In this document: in pieces, positions 23,281 through 34,923 of the stretch
Numbering within the stretch: position 1 is the first letter of the stretch
How the letters are laid out: every line of letters begins with the position of its first letter
From: Bactrocera neohumeralis
Taxonomy: Eukaryota > Arthropoda > Insecta > Diptera > Tephritidae
NCBI RefSeq assembly: GCF_024586455.1
Contig: NW_026089624.1
Location: 15,591,341 to 15,655,340 of the forward strand
DNA length: 64,000 nucleotides
Direction: 5' to 3'
Notes under the pieces: generated by a model
The model's database searches: none
Told to the model about the DNA's origin: nothing
The model's input: only the letters and a program-made list of their open reading frames with translations
Made by a program: the position numbers and the translations under genes

Positions 23281-24227
23281 CCAGATTAACTCCTGCAGAG
23301 GCTAATGAACGGTAGAAAAGGATGGAGTCTCGTTTAAACCAGGACGTTTTAGAAAATTTGTATAGCGTAATCAGGTTAAAAGGCGGTCTTCACGATCACC
23401 CTGACAGGAAGGAGTTCAAGTATAGGCTACGTTCCTATATACTTGGTCACAACGAAGGACCGATTACAGATGAAGGAAATGTTGAAGTCGACAACACCCC
23501 AGATTTCGAAGGGAATTACTTATCTCTAACCAGTAATTATCAAAATATTAAACGTACATAGTATTATAATCCTAAAACTACAGAAAATATTTTTATATGA
23601 AAATGTATTGATGCTAACAAATGCAAATATTTACTTACATGCAAACTAAGTTTTTGCATACTAACCACTGTTTCTTATCCTAATGGTAATAATAATCTTA
23701 ACTACCAATTTATTCCATTTATTTATACGCATGTATGTACTTATGTTTATTATATTTTTGCAGGTAATATTTTTCAACGTGTGTCAGTTGATCTAAATTC
23801 CGCTGACCCAATTGAAAAAAATGATGGCTTGAAGATTCTCAACAACGACGGGCTTGAAAATTTGGCAGGGTACATCTGCCACAAACTTGGTAAAGACAAC
23901 CCCGAAATTTGTGCATATTCAGAAAATTGTTCGTCTTATACTTGGGTAGATCACCTATCTGAAGGAGGACTCTCAAAACCAATAGATTTGTTGATGGAGC
24001 ATATGAGAGCCTTGCTAGCAGTATTTGACGACTTAAATGGTACTGATTTGCATATACATACACTTGGAATGAAGCACTTGGATTTAAGTAATTTAGTAAA
24101 TTGTAGCACCAAAGTAAAATATTTGTTTTTCAGAGCTAGAATGTGTTTTGGGATTCGTTTCTTATATAAAAACTTAATTGAAAATATGTACAGCAAAAAA
24201 AGAGAATTAAATAAGACAATAAATTGA
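23281..24227 (+). pseudogene. P-like/THAP9-type transposase C-terminal exons
   Basis: The first piece reads RLTPAEANER-stop-KRMESRLNQDVLENLYSV, then IRLKGGLHDHPDRKEF and KYRLRSYILG. The RLNQDxLEN, RxxGGxxDxP and FKYRLR blocks are typical of the C-terminal catalytic part of P-element/THAP9 transposases. A gtaatt donor at about 23531 and a tttttgcag acceptor ending at 23762 define a likely 230-bp intron. The second piece (23763-24227) continues DLNSADPIEKNDGLKIL, DGLENLAGYICHKLG and GGLSKPIDLLMEHM to a stop at 24225-24227. The intron sits where P elements have their last intron, by my reading. The catalytic core upstream is deleted. Confidence 0.8.
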
Positions 24228-24599
24228 TAGTTGGTCACAAAATATTCAGTATTTTTATTTGCATAAATGTATATATTTGAAACAAACACAGCAAAGAGAT
24301 AAAATTAAAAAATACAACAAAAATAAAATGAAATAAACATGTAGGTAAATGCTCACTATAAAATATTCACTTATATTGATATCTTTTATTAATATTCACT
24401 TATATTGATGTTAACTTTTAATGATATTCACGCTTTTGTATGCCTACAATACAAAATTGATTCTTATTGCAAAGAAAAACAAGCAACTGAAAATCAGCTG
24501 ATTGTACGTTGGTCATCCGCGACGTAGATGCGCAGAACGAACAAAATTTGAACTCGTCATTGCGCAATCTTGTTTCTATCATTCTTGGGTCTGTCATAT

Positions 24600-25490
24600 T
24601 TGCTTATATGCACACATAATTACATACATACATATGTACGTGAATATGCGCGACCGCTTGGTCTTTTAATATGTCATCAAACATATGTATAATGCCCAGC
24701 AAATAAATATGTAAATATGTATATAACTTATTAAACATACATTAATTAAATATTTAGGTAATAATGCATGCAGAATTGAGCATTTTCGGTGTTGAATGAG
24801 AAATATAATGCTAATTTCAATGTAAAGAAATGTACGCCTACAGATTCGTTTATTTTCTATGCGCAACCGACTCGGCATATAATTTATATATGATCGGTAT
24901 ATATGTACATATGTGTGTATTTGGTATCAAAGCATATACGTACTTAGTATATAAGTATGTATGTATATATCGTCACCTGAAATGCAAAATAACGTAACAA
25001 CATTTTCGGAAATTTACAGTGGCATGAATTAAACACGAAATAAAATGGAACATGAGTGAAACAAAATTTTAATATTGGTTAAAACTGGTTTATATCTGAC
25101 CGCAGAACAAGGAAATGTTGAACCTACATATGTACATATGTAATATTATGTATGTAATTTGAAGTAGTGAAGCATAATCAATAAGACACTCATTTTCGAA
25201 TCTTTTGATGATACGTTATTTTGCATTTCAGGTGACGATATGTACATATGTATGTATATTAAAATTTACCTACATACATATGTATTTCATGATGATTCCA
25301 TAAAATCATTAAAAATATATAATAGAGTATATTTTACATTATTACCAAAATAATTAATATTAGTTTAAGGTAATTAGTTTTAAATTTATTCATTTACATT
25401 AAAAGTTTTGATATCTTCTTAAAAGATCTAGCAGTCGCACATGTGCTCATATATAATTATGTGTGCATGTAAACAAATATGACAGACCAT
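24600..25490. mobile_element. Element nested in the right arm, ~85-bp inverted ends
   Basis: The start ggtctgtcatatttgcttat is mirrored by the end, which read inward is ggtctgtcatatttgtttac. Both continue atgcacacataatta and, further in, gcgac-gct-g-tcttttaa. Without it the two halves of the THAP right arm would join (left arm order: ggtctgtca then caagaatgatag). It has no transposase. It carries a smaller TA-flanked insertion (24970-25238). The same sequence occurs, without that insertion, at 13250-13560. Confidence 0.65.
24970..25238. mobile_element. 269-bp MITE with perfect 27-bp inverted ends, TA-flanked
   Basis: The left end starts tcgtcacctgaaatgcaaaa at 24970 and pairs perfectly over 27 bp with 25212-25238. 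TA lies on both outer sides (24968-24969 and 25239-25240). The related copy at 13.44 kb reads straight through the insertion point (ataagtatgatgatgata type sequence), which supports the ends as drawn. The interior has no coding capacity. The ends do not match the Tc1, mariner or MITE ends elsewhere in this window. Confidence 0.9.
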
Positions 25491-26010
25491 ACGCATAATG
25501 TTTGTAAATTTGACAACATGCAACATATGCTTCATGCTAAATTTCCGTCGCCACATACAACCAATGGTGAAGCTCACGTTTTGTCAATGTGTCGACGGAT
25601 CTATATACGCGGCGACAAAGCGTCACAACATTGTATTGTTGGTAGAAAATCCGAGCTGTGCCGAAAAAATAAGCGAGCGAGCGCCGATTGTCACCGCTTC
25701 CCTTGCTGCTCTAACAGCTTTACCAACAAACTTGTGTACATATACATATGTATGAGCGTGTATACATATCAACGCAGATTTTTGCCAGCCACGGAAAAAT
25801 ATTTTAGGATTGACAAATATTATAAATCGACAAAAGCTTTGTTGCCTCTTTTCTCACTTCTTTCTGTGAAGAAACATCAGAAAGTTGTTCAATTTATAAC
25901 CGTCGCGAAAAGACGCTTGTAGGCAAAGGCTTGCTCGGGGAAATGTGAAGGTGTTTGCTTTTCTGAATGACGTGAGTTTGCCTGTTGAAAGTGCGCTTGC
26001 GGTCATGAAT

Positions 26011-28600
26011 GAAAATGTTGCTGTTTTGTGTTTTTCTACAAATTTGGGCATCGACTGTTTGGCTGCCATATTGACTTGTGTCGTAGCTGATGCTATTTGA
26101 GACAATTGTTGTTTTTCTAGAACAATGTTTGTAATTTTTGCGGGTGACATATTTACATGTGTACGCATATTTGTATGTAAGTTTGTGTATGTATTATTTG
26201 TGTGCGAATGTCATGCGAGCATATTTACATACATATGTACATATGAGCAGAGCGCACTTGTTATTAATGATAAGTGATAATATGATTTGAATTCGCGAAA
26301 GTGAATATGGTCATGATACATGTGGATAAAAGTTTATCCGATATGATTTATGTAATTTATCACTATTGAAATATACATATTTAATTTTGTTAATATATTA
26401 TGATAGCTTGTTATTTACATACATACATACATATATAAGGAAGTATACACAAAAGCATGAAAATGTCAAATATTAGAAATAATTAAAAAATAGGCCTTAT
26501 TTTCACATTAACTACGAATATTGCTTTGAAAAAGCTAATTAATTCAAATGTATTCAATTGCACCTGTATTCATACATATGTATGCACAAAAAGAATTTAT
26601 ATGAATACATATATTTGCATATAAACGTATAAAAATATAAGCAAAAGAGCTATTATACATATAGTTCTGAGCATAATTTTTATTCAATGCTCAGCTCTGT
26701 TCAAGCGCAACTGTTAAGATTTCTCCTGCCGAGCCGGCAGTGGTGAAACTCCTTCATCTCGACCGAGGGAATGTACTACAAGATATGGAACAACAATAGA
26801 TGCTGTATTTATTAGATATTTTGATAATGTGATGTCTAATACTTTTGTAACATAATTCAGTTATCATCGACCAATTGTCACAGTAATACCGTCAGAGGCA
26901 ACTTCGAATGTAACTATTACGGAAGTCACTGATGAAAATAATTGAGTTGACGGGTTTTAAACAAATATTTGGATAAAATTTTGTATATAAAGAAAATAAA
27001 TGTTTATTGAATAAACTATCTGTCATTATTTTCTGGAAAAGATTTATAATATTGTATTCTTTCATTGTGTACCATACTTAGTTCCTGTCATAATCTGTAC
27101 TTTTTAACCTATTACTTATATAAAATAATTTTGATGTTTCACATATGCCAGCTGTCAACTGACAGCTCACTTTTATTTTTTGTTTTCCTACGTATTTCCC
27201 TATAAAAAGTGGTCACTGCACGGTGGATTTTCTTATATTGTAAGTGACTCACTCATAGGATTAAAGAAAGTCATAATATTCAAAAAATTTAAGTTTTTGC
27301 ATTTTCTTAAAGTATAATGCGTATATCTTAAATATTTTTTAAAGTAAGTCGGGAAAATACTTTTCAAATGCGTTTCGCTCAAAATAATATTTTTTAAACT
27401 GGTGACTATTAACGCTTGAAACTAGCTCGGTAGATTTCAATGAAATTTATACAGCTTTTTGAAAATATGAAAAACTAGTGCCCATGGAAGGATTTTTTTC
27501 TTAAAATTTTACAAACAATTAACTGCTGTTTTTCCCGAAAATGTGGATTTCTTGAAACCGAAAATTTGTTAATTAAAACAAAAAAAAATGCTACTATTTT
27601 TAGATAAATTTTAAATGATTAGGATCGCCACAAGTATAATAACTTCGATTGAAACTAGATCAACTCAAACAGACAAGTCAAGTCAAAACCTTATTTAATA
27701 ATGCTATGTTTTTACGTTTATAAAATAAACGAATTTACTGTCAAAAAAATTTAAATTGCCCTTTGGAAGTTATCACCCGGCTCTTTTCTTTTCATTAAAT
27801 GCATTATATTATAAGGATGTCATATTAAGCTACTTACATATAAAGGAAATATACAGGAACCCGGTAAATATTATATTAAAATTTATCGGAATATATCTTG
27901 CAGCCCGAAAAAACGCCGTTTTATTTTATAAACTATAAAGTTTTAAAATTATATGTCTTGATATTGTCGTAAGAATGCTCGTCAATTATGTTATTGGTAA
28001 GTTCTTCGAAATATTTAAAATGATACACATTTTCTTTAACGATAATATCCCACTCTACGTCATAAAAGTATGTAGTCGAAGCACCCTGCGCTCCTATAAT
28101 AACTTTTTCGAAATTTCTGAATATGAAAAGTAAGTCAATAGCACTCTATTGTGTATAATAAAAATGAAAGACATAATTTTGAGTATAGTTTCAGTGGAAC
28201 TTCCAGCACCAAGCTTGCGTTATCATTGTGGAAAATGTGAGAAACCGAGCAATTGAGAATATTAACCCTGGACGGGCTTCGTTATCTTGCCCTTGTTTGC
28301 AAAGCACGATGGTTGTTAGTCGAATAGACTAACAAAGCACGTATAGGGTTAATATATTTGACTTTTTTTATCTGGTGTAAAAACAATGATAAGTATAATT
28401 CACATGCAATTTTAAATAATAATTTTGTACCATGAATAAAAAGGTATTTTTGCACTTAAATTGATTGTTATATTTAAACAGGCCATTGCTGTAGTACTAC
28501 AAGATATAATGCATGACATATGCATAGTTTGGCTTTCCTCACTATAGCTTGTATAAAATGTTAAAAGTGTATTTAACAATTTTTACATACATGTGTACAA
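26011..28600. other. Spacer, no gene recognised
   Basis: AT-rich. Features seen are a small palindrome agctgtcaactgacagct near 27150 followed by cctataaaaagtggtcactgc at 27199 (a TATA-like box about 15 bp before an initiator-like tcac, with no reading frame behind it). At about 26690-26950 there is slightly GC-richer sequence that may be an old element but matches nothing I know. The 104-codon minus frame 25854-26168 covers part of the composite's right side and has no recognisable domain. Confidence 0.45.
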
Positions 28601-29044
28601 ATATGGTAAATATACACTCACTGGCTCAATTATGTATGCAAATGAAATTTGGAAGTTTTAATCGGTGGGGATTGTTTAAATTTTTTGTGTGATTTTTAGC
28701 GAACTCGGTTAATAATTGCTTACATTTATGGTATTTTTGGGAGTTTCTTATGCATGATATTTTATTAGTACAGTTATTACAAAAATATGCATGCTTTTCA
28801 TATTAAATATCATAGCAAAATACATTTATTACAATCCAATAGCTGTTGTTGTAGGTGTGTTTATGCATTATGGTTTTTTTAGGAAACACTACTACCTCAT
28901 ATTTGATAAAAGCACGATTAGTTTATGTAATTTTTTCAAAATACTGAATAAATCATGTCTGAATGGCCAACATTTACGATTGGTGCCAAATCGTGTACGA
29001 ACAACTTTAAAGGGAAAGTTTAATATTAATCAAACGGGCACAAC
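28601..29044. other. Spacer, possible Tc1-type end at 28612
   Basis: tacactcactggctcaatta at 28612 resembles the start of a Tc1-family terminal repeat, but no mirror copy was found and no transposase follows before the LOA element begins. The open frame 28791-29069 has no known motif. I would not annotate it as a gene. Confidence 0.3.
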
Positions 29045-29055
29045 GGGTATTTCAA

Positions 29056-29514
29056 GCTACATAACATAGTATAACTGTGTTCAATGCACTACGGTGGCAC
29101 AATAATTTAATCTTGGCAGAATTCTTTAGGCTTATACGCGCCAGGGACATTCCAAAGAGACCTCGTGCTCGCATTTGGTTACCCCCACTAGAGGAGCCAG
29201 GCGAAAAACTCCTGAAGTGTATCAAGCTGCAGAACAAATCTATACCTGGTATAGATGAGTGGTAGCTGATAAAGGAGGAAAACCCAAATAAAGCCAGCAG
29301 ACCAATACTAGTGGCCATTTGCGATGAGTCCATTGAGGCTCTCAAGAAGACTGACTATAAAATCAGCTTCGGTATTCGCAAGGCCAGGTTGAAAATCTTC
29401 CAAGGCGACAAAGCGGCTGACGGAGACGACACGGAAGAGGTCGACGACGCTAAGGAATGTGGGCATCGAAGAAACCCGAGATGCCCAATAACAACCTTAG
29501 ATGCGTACAGATAA
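29056..29514 (+). pseudogene. LOA ORF1 C-terminus
   Basis: The frame reads ARDIPKRPRARIWLPPLEEP, then KLLKCIKLQNKSIPGIDEW, a TAG at 29263, then PILVAICDESIEALKKTDYK and ISFGIRKARLKIFQ. The R-ARxWxPP, LQNKxIPGxDxW and I-ESIEAL blocks match the conserved C-terminal domain of ORF1 proteins of this retrotransposon group, which bind element RNA. The N-terminal half and any zinc knuckles are missing through 5' truncation. Its end overlaps the ORF2 start by about 58 bp in another frame. Confidence 0.75.
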
Positions 29515-30437
29515 ACCTGCAGCACTCGAAGAGTGCTACAGCGAATCTGATAACCCTTATGAACGAGGGGAGCATCGACATCAGCCTAATACAGGAGCTC
29601 TGGGTCAAAGAAGAGAACATTAAAGGGGTAAACAGCAGCAACTATAACCTGTTTTACACACGGTACAAAGGTAAACCTAGGGCATGCATTCTTATCAATA
29701 AAAGTATAAATGCATTTCTTTGTCCTAATTACAGCACAGCAGATATCATAGTGGTAAAGGTGGAACAGAAGGAAAAGCCCTTCTTCTTAGTCTCGGCCTA
29801 CTTGGCCCATGACGAAGACATACCACCGACCCCGCTCACCAGACTAGTAGAGGAGAACAGGAAAGAAGATGTCCTAATAGGGTGTGATGCAAACGCAAGG
29901 CACACCGTATGGGGTAGCTCCAGCATAAACACCAGAGGTGAGTCACTCTTGCAGTATATTATAAATAGTAATCTAAGTATATGCAACAAGGGCGATAAGC
30001 CAACTTTTATTTTTCCAAGCTCTGATAGGTTTCCGGGGTGGGAGGAAGTGCTATCAACAGACACAGACAGTCTCGTTGTGGATAACTGGAGGGTATCCGA
30101 GGAGCCTTCCATGTCGGATCACTCCTGGATACTCTTCAGCATCCGCGGGAGGTACAGTGCTCCTCTCACATACCGGAACCCTAGAAGAACAGCATGGGGA
30201 AAATATACCAGAATAGCAACAAAATGCCTCGAAAAGGGTGGCAATAAGAGTATCAGAAATCCTCAAGAACTAGATTCAGAAGTAGAGAAGTTGGAAAAAA
30301 TCTTAACCACAACTTTCAATAAATCTACTCCGCTAACAGTTTTGAAAAAGAGAAAGTCTCTCCCTTGGTGGAACAGTGAACTCAAAAATTTGAGAACACA
30401 ACTAAGAAAAGCTTTCAATGAGAGTTTTAGAACCTAA
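29457..30437 (+). pseudogene. LOA ORF2 part 1: endonuclease domain
   Basis: ATG at 29457 begins an open 326-codon frame. The motifs are LRCVQINLQHSKSATANL (N block), ISLIQELWVKEENI (catalytic Glu), LIGCDANARHTVWGSS (Asp/Asn), and MSDHSWILFSI (SDH). All the conserved blocks of an APE-type endonuclease are present, so this domain alone could be intact. It ends at TAA 30435, in the basic linker before RT. From there to 30716 the linker continues in broken frames (DIMKRYKKAVRKAKNDSW is readable at about 30457). Confidence 0.88.
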
Positions 30438-30715
30438 ATATGGCAGCCATATAAAGATATTATGAAAAGATACAAAAAAGCAGTCAGGAAAGCAAAAAAC
30501 GACTCTTGGCGAACTTCTGCACATCGATTGAAAGTTGCAGAGAAACCGCTAGGCTGAGCAAAATGCTATCCAAAGATCATATTAACACTGCCTACATTAG
30601 GACAGAGGGTAGTGATTGGACCTCCTCGGCAAAAGAGTCTCTGGAGGTACTAATTACAACACACTTCCCCGGGAGTCAGCAAACACCTTCAACGAGGGTT
30701 TAATCAGAACCACCG

Positions 30716-32192
30716 TTGAACGCAGCTGATTATCAAAGCCAAATAATAGACAAAAGCAAAATCAAGTATGCCATAAATAGTTTTGCACCATTTAAAGCGG
30801 CAGGTCCTGACGGGATTATGCCCATAATGTTGCAAAAACTGGTAGAACCAATGGTTCAAAGACTTGAAAATATATACAAAGCTAGCATTCTATTATCCTA
30901 CATCCCAAGAAGTTGGAAAAGAAGTAAAGTTGTGTTCCTTCCGAAACCTGGCAGAAGAACACACGAAAATGCCAAGGACTTTAGGCGTATAAGCCTTACC
31001 TCCTTTATGCTGAAGGTACTGGAAAGGCTAATAGATCTACACATAAGAACAATAATGGCGGAGAAGTTATCGAAGTCCCAACATGCGTACATAAATGGTC
31101 GATCAACCGAAACTGCCCTTCACGAGGTGATAAGTGTAATTGAAAAATCACTACACCACAAACAATACACCATGGCTGCTTTTCTAGACATAGAGGGCGC
31201 CTTCAATAACATAGAAATAAATGCGATAATTAACTCTCTGGCACATGGTGGCATAGATGACACTGTGGGCAGATGGATACTATCGATGCTTGAGACTAGG
31301 AAGATTATAGCTTCAAACGGCGCTGCAACACAAACAAGCTATGTGAGTAGAGGGACGCCTCAAGGAGGGGTCCTCTCTCCGCTCCTATGGGTTGTAGCGC
31401 TGAACGAAATACTCCTCCAACTAAACGGTGGAGGAGTGAAAGCAGTGGCGTATGCAGACGATATAGTGTTGTTGGTATCAGGCATGTTTCCTTCAACAGT
31501 CAGCGAGATTATGGAAAGAGCACTTCGAAGGTTAAACCTATGGGCTAAAAACAATGGACTAGAGTTAACCCGAATTAAACAGAGAACTGATGCTATTCAC
31601 AAGCAGAACCAAAATAACTCAATTTCAACTTCCGGTACTAAACGGTACAACACTCAGTCTATCCCCCACAGCTAAATACTTGGGGGTGAAGATTGACACC
31701 AAATTGTCCTGGAAAATAAATATAGAAAAAAGAATAAACAAAGCATACATGGCTTACTATACTTGTAAGAGAATCGTCAACAATAATTGGGGCCTCAAAC
31801 CAAGTATAGTCATGTGGATGTATACGGCGGTCATAAGACCTATACTTACATATGGAGCTCTGGTATGGTGGCCAGCGCTAAACAAACAATATAACATTAA
31901 AAAATTAAATGGTATACAAAGAGCAGCATGTGCGGGTGTTACTGGGGCAATCAGGTCATGTCCGACTGATGCGCTCAACGTGATACTGCATCAACTACCA
32001 ATGGACATTTTTATTCAAAAAACAGCAGCTATTGCGGCGACAAGAATAAAAGAATTGGGAGGTTGGAACCAGCAGAACTACGGACATAGTGTAATCCTAA
32101 ACAAGCTCACCATTAATAAATCAGACTACATTCTCCCAAAGCTAGACTTAAATAGACACTTCCAGGTGAGGATACCATCTAGACGAGAATGA
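30716..32192 (+). pseudogene. LOA ORF2 part 2: reverse transcriptase
   Basis: The frame from 30716 gives NSFAPFKAAGPDGIMPIML, WKRSKVVFLPKPGRRTHEN, QHAYINGRSTETALHEV, AAFLDIEGAFNNIE (motif A), RGTPQGGVLSPLLW (motif B) and VKAVAYADDIVLLV (motif C with both Asp). A frameshift near 31570 moves the thumb region into the frame of 31590, which holds LSPTAKYLGVKIDTKLSW and RPILTYGALVWWPAL. A TGA at 32190 stops it, but the same frame is open again directly after. In working relatives the enzyme primes DNA synthesis at a nicked target. Confidence 0.9.
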
Positions 32193-33025
32193 AGAAGAGG
32201 TTCAATAGAAGAGGAGGATACCATCTCAGTCTATACCGACGGGTCCAAAATGGACTGCGGAGTAGGCACGGTGGTATTCTCCACTGATCTTGGCATATCT
32301 CTCTCTATACGTCTACCGAACTCGGCTAGCATCTTCCAAGCAGAAGTACTAGGCATAGAAAAAGCCTGCGAAGCTCTATTGAAAAACCACGGGAATATAA
32401 ATAAAGCAACTATATTTACGGATAGCCAGGCGGCACTCCTGGCCTTGTCTTCATCCATGACAAACTGCAGCACAGTACACAACTGCAAGAGAGCACTAAG
32501 CGCAATAAGAGACAAGCTCCAACTAAACTTAATCTTGGTTCCCGGCCACAGGAACATTTTCGGTAACGAAAAAGCAGACGAGTTGGCAAAGGCAGGAGCT
32601 TTCCTCAACGAATCCGAGGCGGAGATAATTCCAAGTCTGCTAGGATCAATCAAAGGAGAGATCAATAGACAATTTCAACAAATTGCAAATAACAGGTGGA
32701 AAAACATCACAAAATGAGTCATAACTAAACAATTATGGCCAACATATGACAGGAAAAGAACCAACCACTTACTAAATAGGTCAAGGAAAAGTATTTACAG
32801 AGTAACAGCTACCATAACAGGGCACTGCCGTGGCTGCGGAGTAGCAGGGAACAAGGAAACAATCTTCCACTTTCTCTGTCAATGCCCAGCTCTAGCACAG
32901 ATCCGACACAAAACACTTGGAATTCATCTAGAACCAAACCTTGAATGGATTTCCACTAAAAGCATATCGGACATAAGTAGTTTCATCGAAACCTCAAAAT
33001 GGTTTGAAAGAGAAGGTGAAACGTA
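32193..33025 (+). pseudogene. LOA ORF2 part 3: RNase H and Cys/His tail
   Basis: This continues in the same frame as the RT thumb, past the TGA at 32190. RNase H has all four acidic residues: SVYTDGSKMDCG, IFQAEVLGIEKACEA, ATIFTDSQAALLAL and GNEKADELAKAG. A second TGA (32715-32717) interrupts, then the tail reads RKSIYRVTATITGHCRGCGV and ETIFHFLCQCPALAQIRH, a CxxC...H...C arrangement, ending at TAA near 33025. It would need only the two stop changes to read through, which argues for a fairly recent death. Confidence 0.88.
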
Positions 33026-33149
33026 ATAGCAGATACAGGATGTTCTACGAACAGTGCATCAAAATGGCACATCAAGTGTTAATTGAGCCCGATAGGGCTG
33101 CACTCCTACGTACTTACCTACCTACATTATAAAATTAACAGGGGCTTAT

Positions 33150-33512
33150 CTTGATTTTGATCGATTAGTTTGTATTTCCGCCATATGCTCTAGAGTCCAA
33201 TTTGTACACCTTCTTCGGAAATTGTACTGTCGCTTTGGGTAAAAATATACGCCAAATTTTTGTGTAGATATTTCGCTAAATCAAAAAGTTTTCCATAGAA
33301 GGATATGTGTTTGATCATTAAGTTTGATTGGCAGCTATATGCTATAGGAGATGGGATATCCGATAACAGAAACGGCGGTTCCGAAAAATGAAAAGCTTCT
33401 TGGAGAAAAGGGATATTTCCAAAATTGCAGATGCATTTCTCAAGAACTAAGCAGTCAGACAGACGCACATGGCTAAATCGGCTCAGCTCATCATGCTGAT
33501 CATTTATACACA
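33150..33512 (+). mobile_element. Second copy of the 154-bp-repeat family, left part
   Basis: It contains gatcgattagtttgtatttc, ggcagctatatgctata, a cttcttcggaaattgtac block and the tail cagacagacgcacatggcta, then aaatcggctcagctcatcat. These correspond in order to the element at 10.6-11.7 kb but with only about one and a half repeat units. The family's 3' part (ttcttcggggtgtttcaaac, ttcgtgcaaaaattaata) is found at 34627-34668, so a mariner has inserted between the two parts. Confidence 0.75.
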
Positions 33513-34626
33513 TTTTGTCTAGAAATTGTAATAAAACACAAAATATTTAATTATTCATCAATATTTATTTTGTCATCTTTAAAGTAATACACTTATGCAA
33601 ACGATTTTTTACGTCCTCTAAAAACTTGTCATAAGCACTTTTTGGGATGGCCTTCAGCTACTTCAGTGCATTTTGTTATATCATTTCGATCGACTGAAAA
33701 CGTGTTCCACGGAGCGCAATTTTAGTTTGGGGAACAAGAAAAATCATCTGGTGAATACGGTTGCTCGATGATATTCATTGCGTTTTTGGCTATAAATTCG
33801 GTTACAATCGTGGCTCGATGCGATGGTGCATGTTCTCACGCAAACGCCTCAATACGTCTAAATAGAACTTCTTATTGACCGCCTATCCCTCCGGAACAAA
33901 TTCACGATGCACCAAATCACCAGTATGGAAAAAGACCATGAGCACAACCTTGATTTTTGAGCGGCTTTGGCGTGTTATTTTTTTGGTTTCGGCTTGTTTT
34001 TTCCCTCCATTCCGATGATTGTTGACTTGTTTGCATGTCAAACTCATAACCCATGTCTCATCGGCAGCCATAATGCTCTCCATGCATTTGGGATCGGAAT
34101 ACGCACGATCAAGCACGTTCAAAGAGACCTGTTTACTATTCTCTTTTTGAAAAAATTAAAAGAACGCGTTTCATACCCAAAATAATCATTAAAATCGTTC
34201 GAACGGACTCGAAAAGGTCGAAGGTCGTCAAGAACGTGGCATGACTTCAACAATCTCTCGACCGTCTTTGAAAGCTTTGTGCCACTCGCAGGCTAGTGTT
34301 TTTGACAAAACTGAATCATCGTAAGTCTTTTCCCATATTCGCAACGATTCCGCACACGAAATTTGATTAGAAATACAAAATTTAAGACAAATTCTTTGTC
34401 TTTTATCCATTGTAAAAAACCCAGGGGAGTACTGATATAAACATCCGTTGTAATCAAACATGTTTGACAGATGACGCTCATGTTTGGCATTTTGGTAATT
34501 AAGGACAGTCCTACCAACTTAGCAAGGTACATTTTTTTGAAATAACATTTAGCCGGGAGTTTAATTACGATTTCCGGATGCTTTTTGTCACAATGTAAAT
34601 ACACTTTTCAAACGGTTTGAAATGCT
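33513..34626 (-). mobile_element. Mariner A, inserted into the 154-bp-repeat family copy
   Basis: A mariner-type transposase on the minus strand fills the gap between gatcatttatacacattttg and ttcttcggggtgtttcaaac, which are adjacent in the intact family copy (near 11625-11690). I could not define terminal repeats or a TA duplication by eye. The boundaries are therefore set by where the host sequence stops and resumes. Confidence 0.7.
33545..34410 (-). pseudogene. Mariner transposase remnant (copy A)
   Basis: The minus-strand frame from about 34410 reads MDKRQRICLKFCISNQ, SCAESLRIWEKTYDDSVLSK and EWHKAFKDGREIVEVMPRS, the helix-turn-helix N-terminus of a mariner transposase. After frameshifts, 34122-33883 reads DPKCMESIMAADETWVMSL (first catalytic Asp), KKITRQSRSKIKVVLMVFF and VHREFVPEG. 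The second Asp block is damaged. The last part, with NCAPWNTFSVDRNDI and VYYFKDDKINIDE, is readable in pieces down to about 33545. Length and block order fit a full-size mariner protein of about 345 residues. Dead copy. Confidence 0.82.
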
Positions 34627-34923
34627 TTCTTCGGGGTGTTTCAAACTTCGTGCAAAAATTAATAAGGGCATTTGTACATTAAATAGTGGAAAACTGGCAA
34701 AATAGCAAATTCATGACGTTTACGGGGGTCTGGATTCAGTTCTTGAGTTAGAACAATTTTAGACGAATGCAAGCCCAAATTCTTTCTCAAAATCTGCCAG
34801 GTTGTGGTTTGAGACAGTCCCAATTTTGAAAACGTCTTGGAATCGACAAATTGCGATCTTCAGCAACACTTGTCTGAACGGTAGAATCATTCTCATTACT
34901 TTGTGCCATTTTTTGTATTACGG

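Larger units (their letters stand above)
22488..26010 (+). mobile_element. P-element-like (THAP) transposon remnant with long inverted arms
   Basis: The left arm (22488-22885) is the inverted match of two right-hand blocks, 25480-25808 and 24560-24605. Shared words include acaaagcgtcacaacattgt on the minus strand, gagctgtgccgaaaa and gcttcccttgc-gct. Between the arms lie the broken pieces of a THAP-type transposase. A second element (24600-25490) has landed inside the right arm, splitting it. The right side extends at least to 26010, because the 13.2-kb derivative matches that far. The true termini and target duplication were not found, and the left side stops at the Helitron-like CTAG end. 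Confidence 0.7.
29045..33130 (+). mobile_element. LOA-clade non-LTR retrotransposon, 5' truncated, several stops
   Basis: It contains the end of ORF1, an overlapping ORF2 with endonuclease, RT, RNase H and a Cys/His tail, then a 3' end with acttacctacctacattata. DIEGAF at RT motif A, RGTPQGGVLSPLLW at motif B and a downstream RNase H are the pattern of LOA-group elements as I know them. The damage is light: two in-frame stops in the last third, one stop and shift around 30437-30716, and one frameshift near 31570. It is therefore one of the younger retrotransposons here. Confidence 0.88.

Noticed and set aside
25854..26168. 104-codon minus-strand frame as a second protein of the THAP element
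   Set aside because: No motif and no counterpart in the reduced copy, which lacks most of it.
27199..27220. TATA-like box and initiator as a promoter
   Set aside because: No transcript-like or coding sequence follows; such matches are frequent in AT-rich DNA.
32250..32717. RNase H frame as a host ribonuclease gene
   Set aside because: It is in frame with, and directly follows, the LOA reverse transcriptase.
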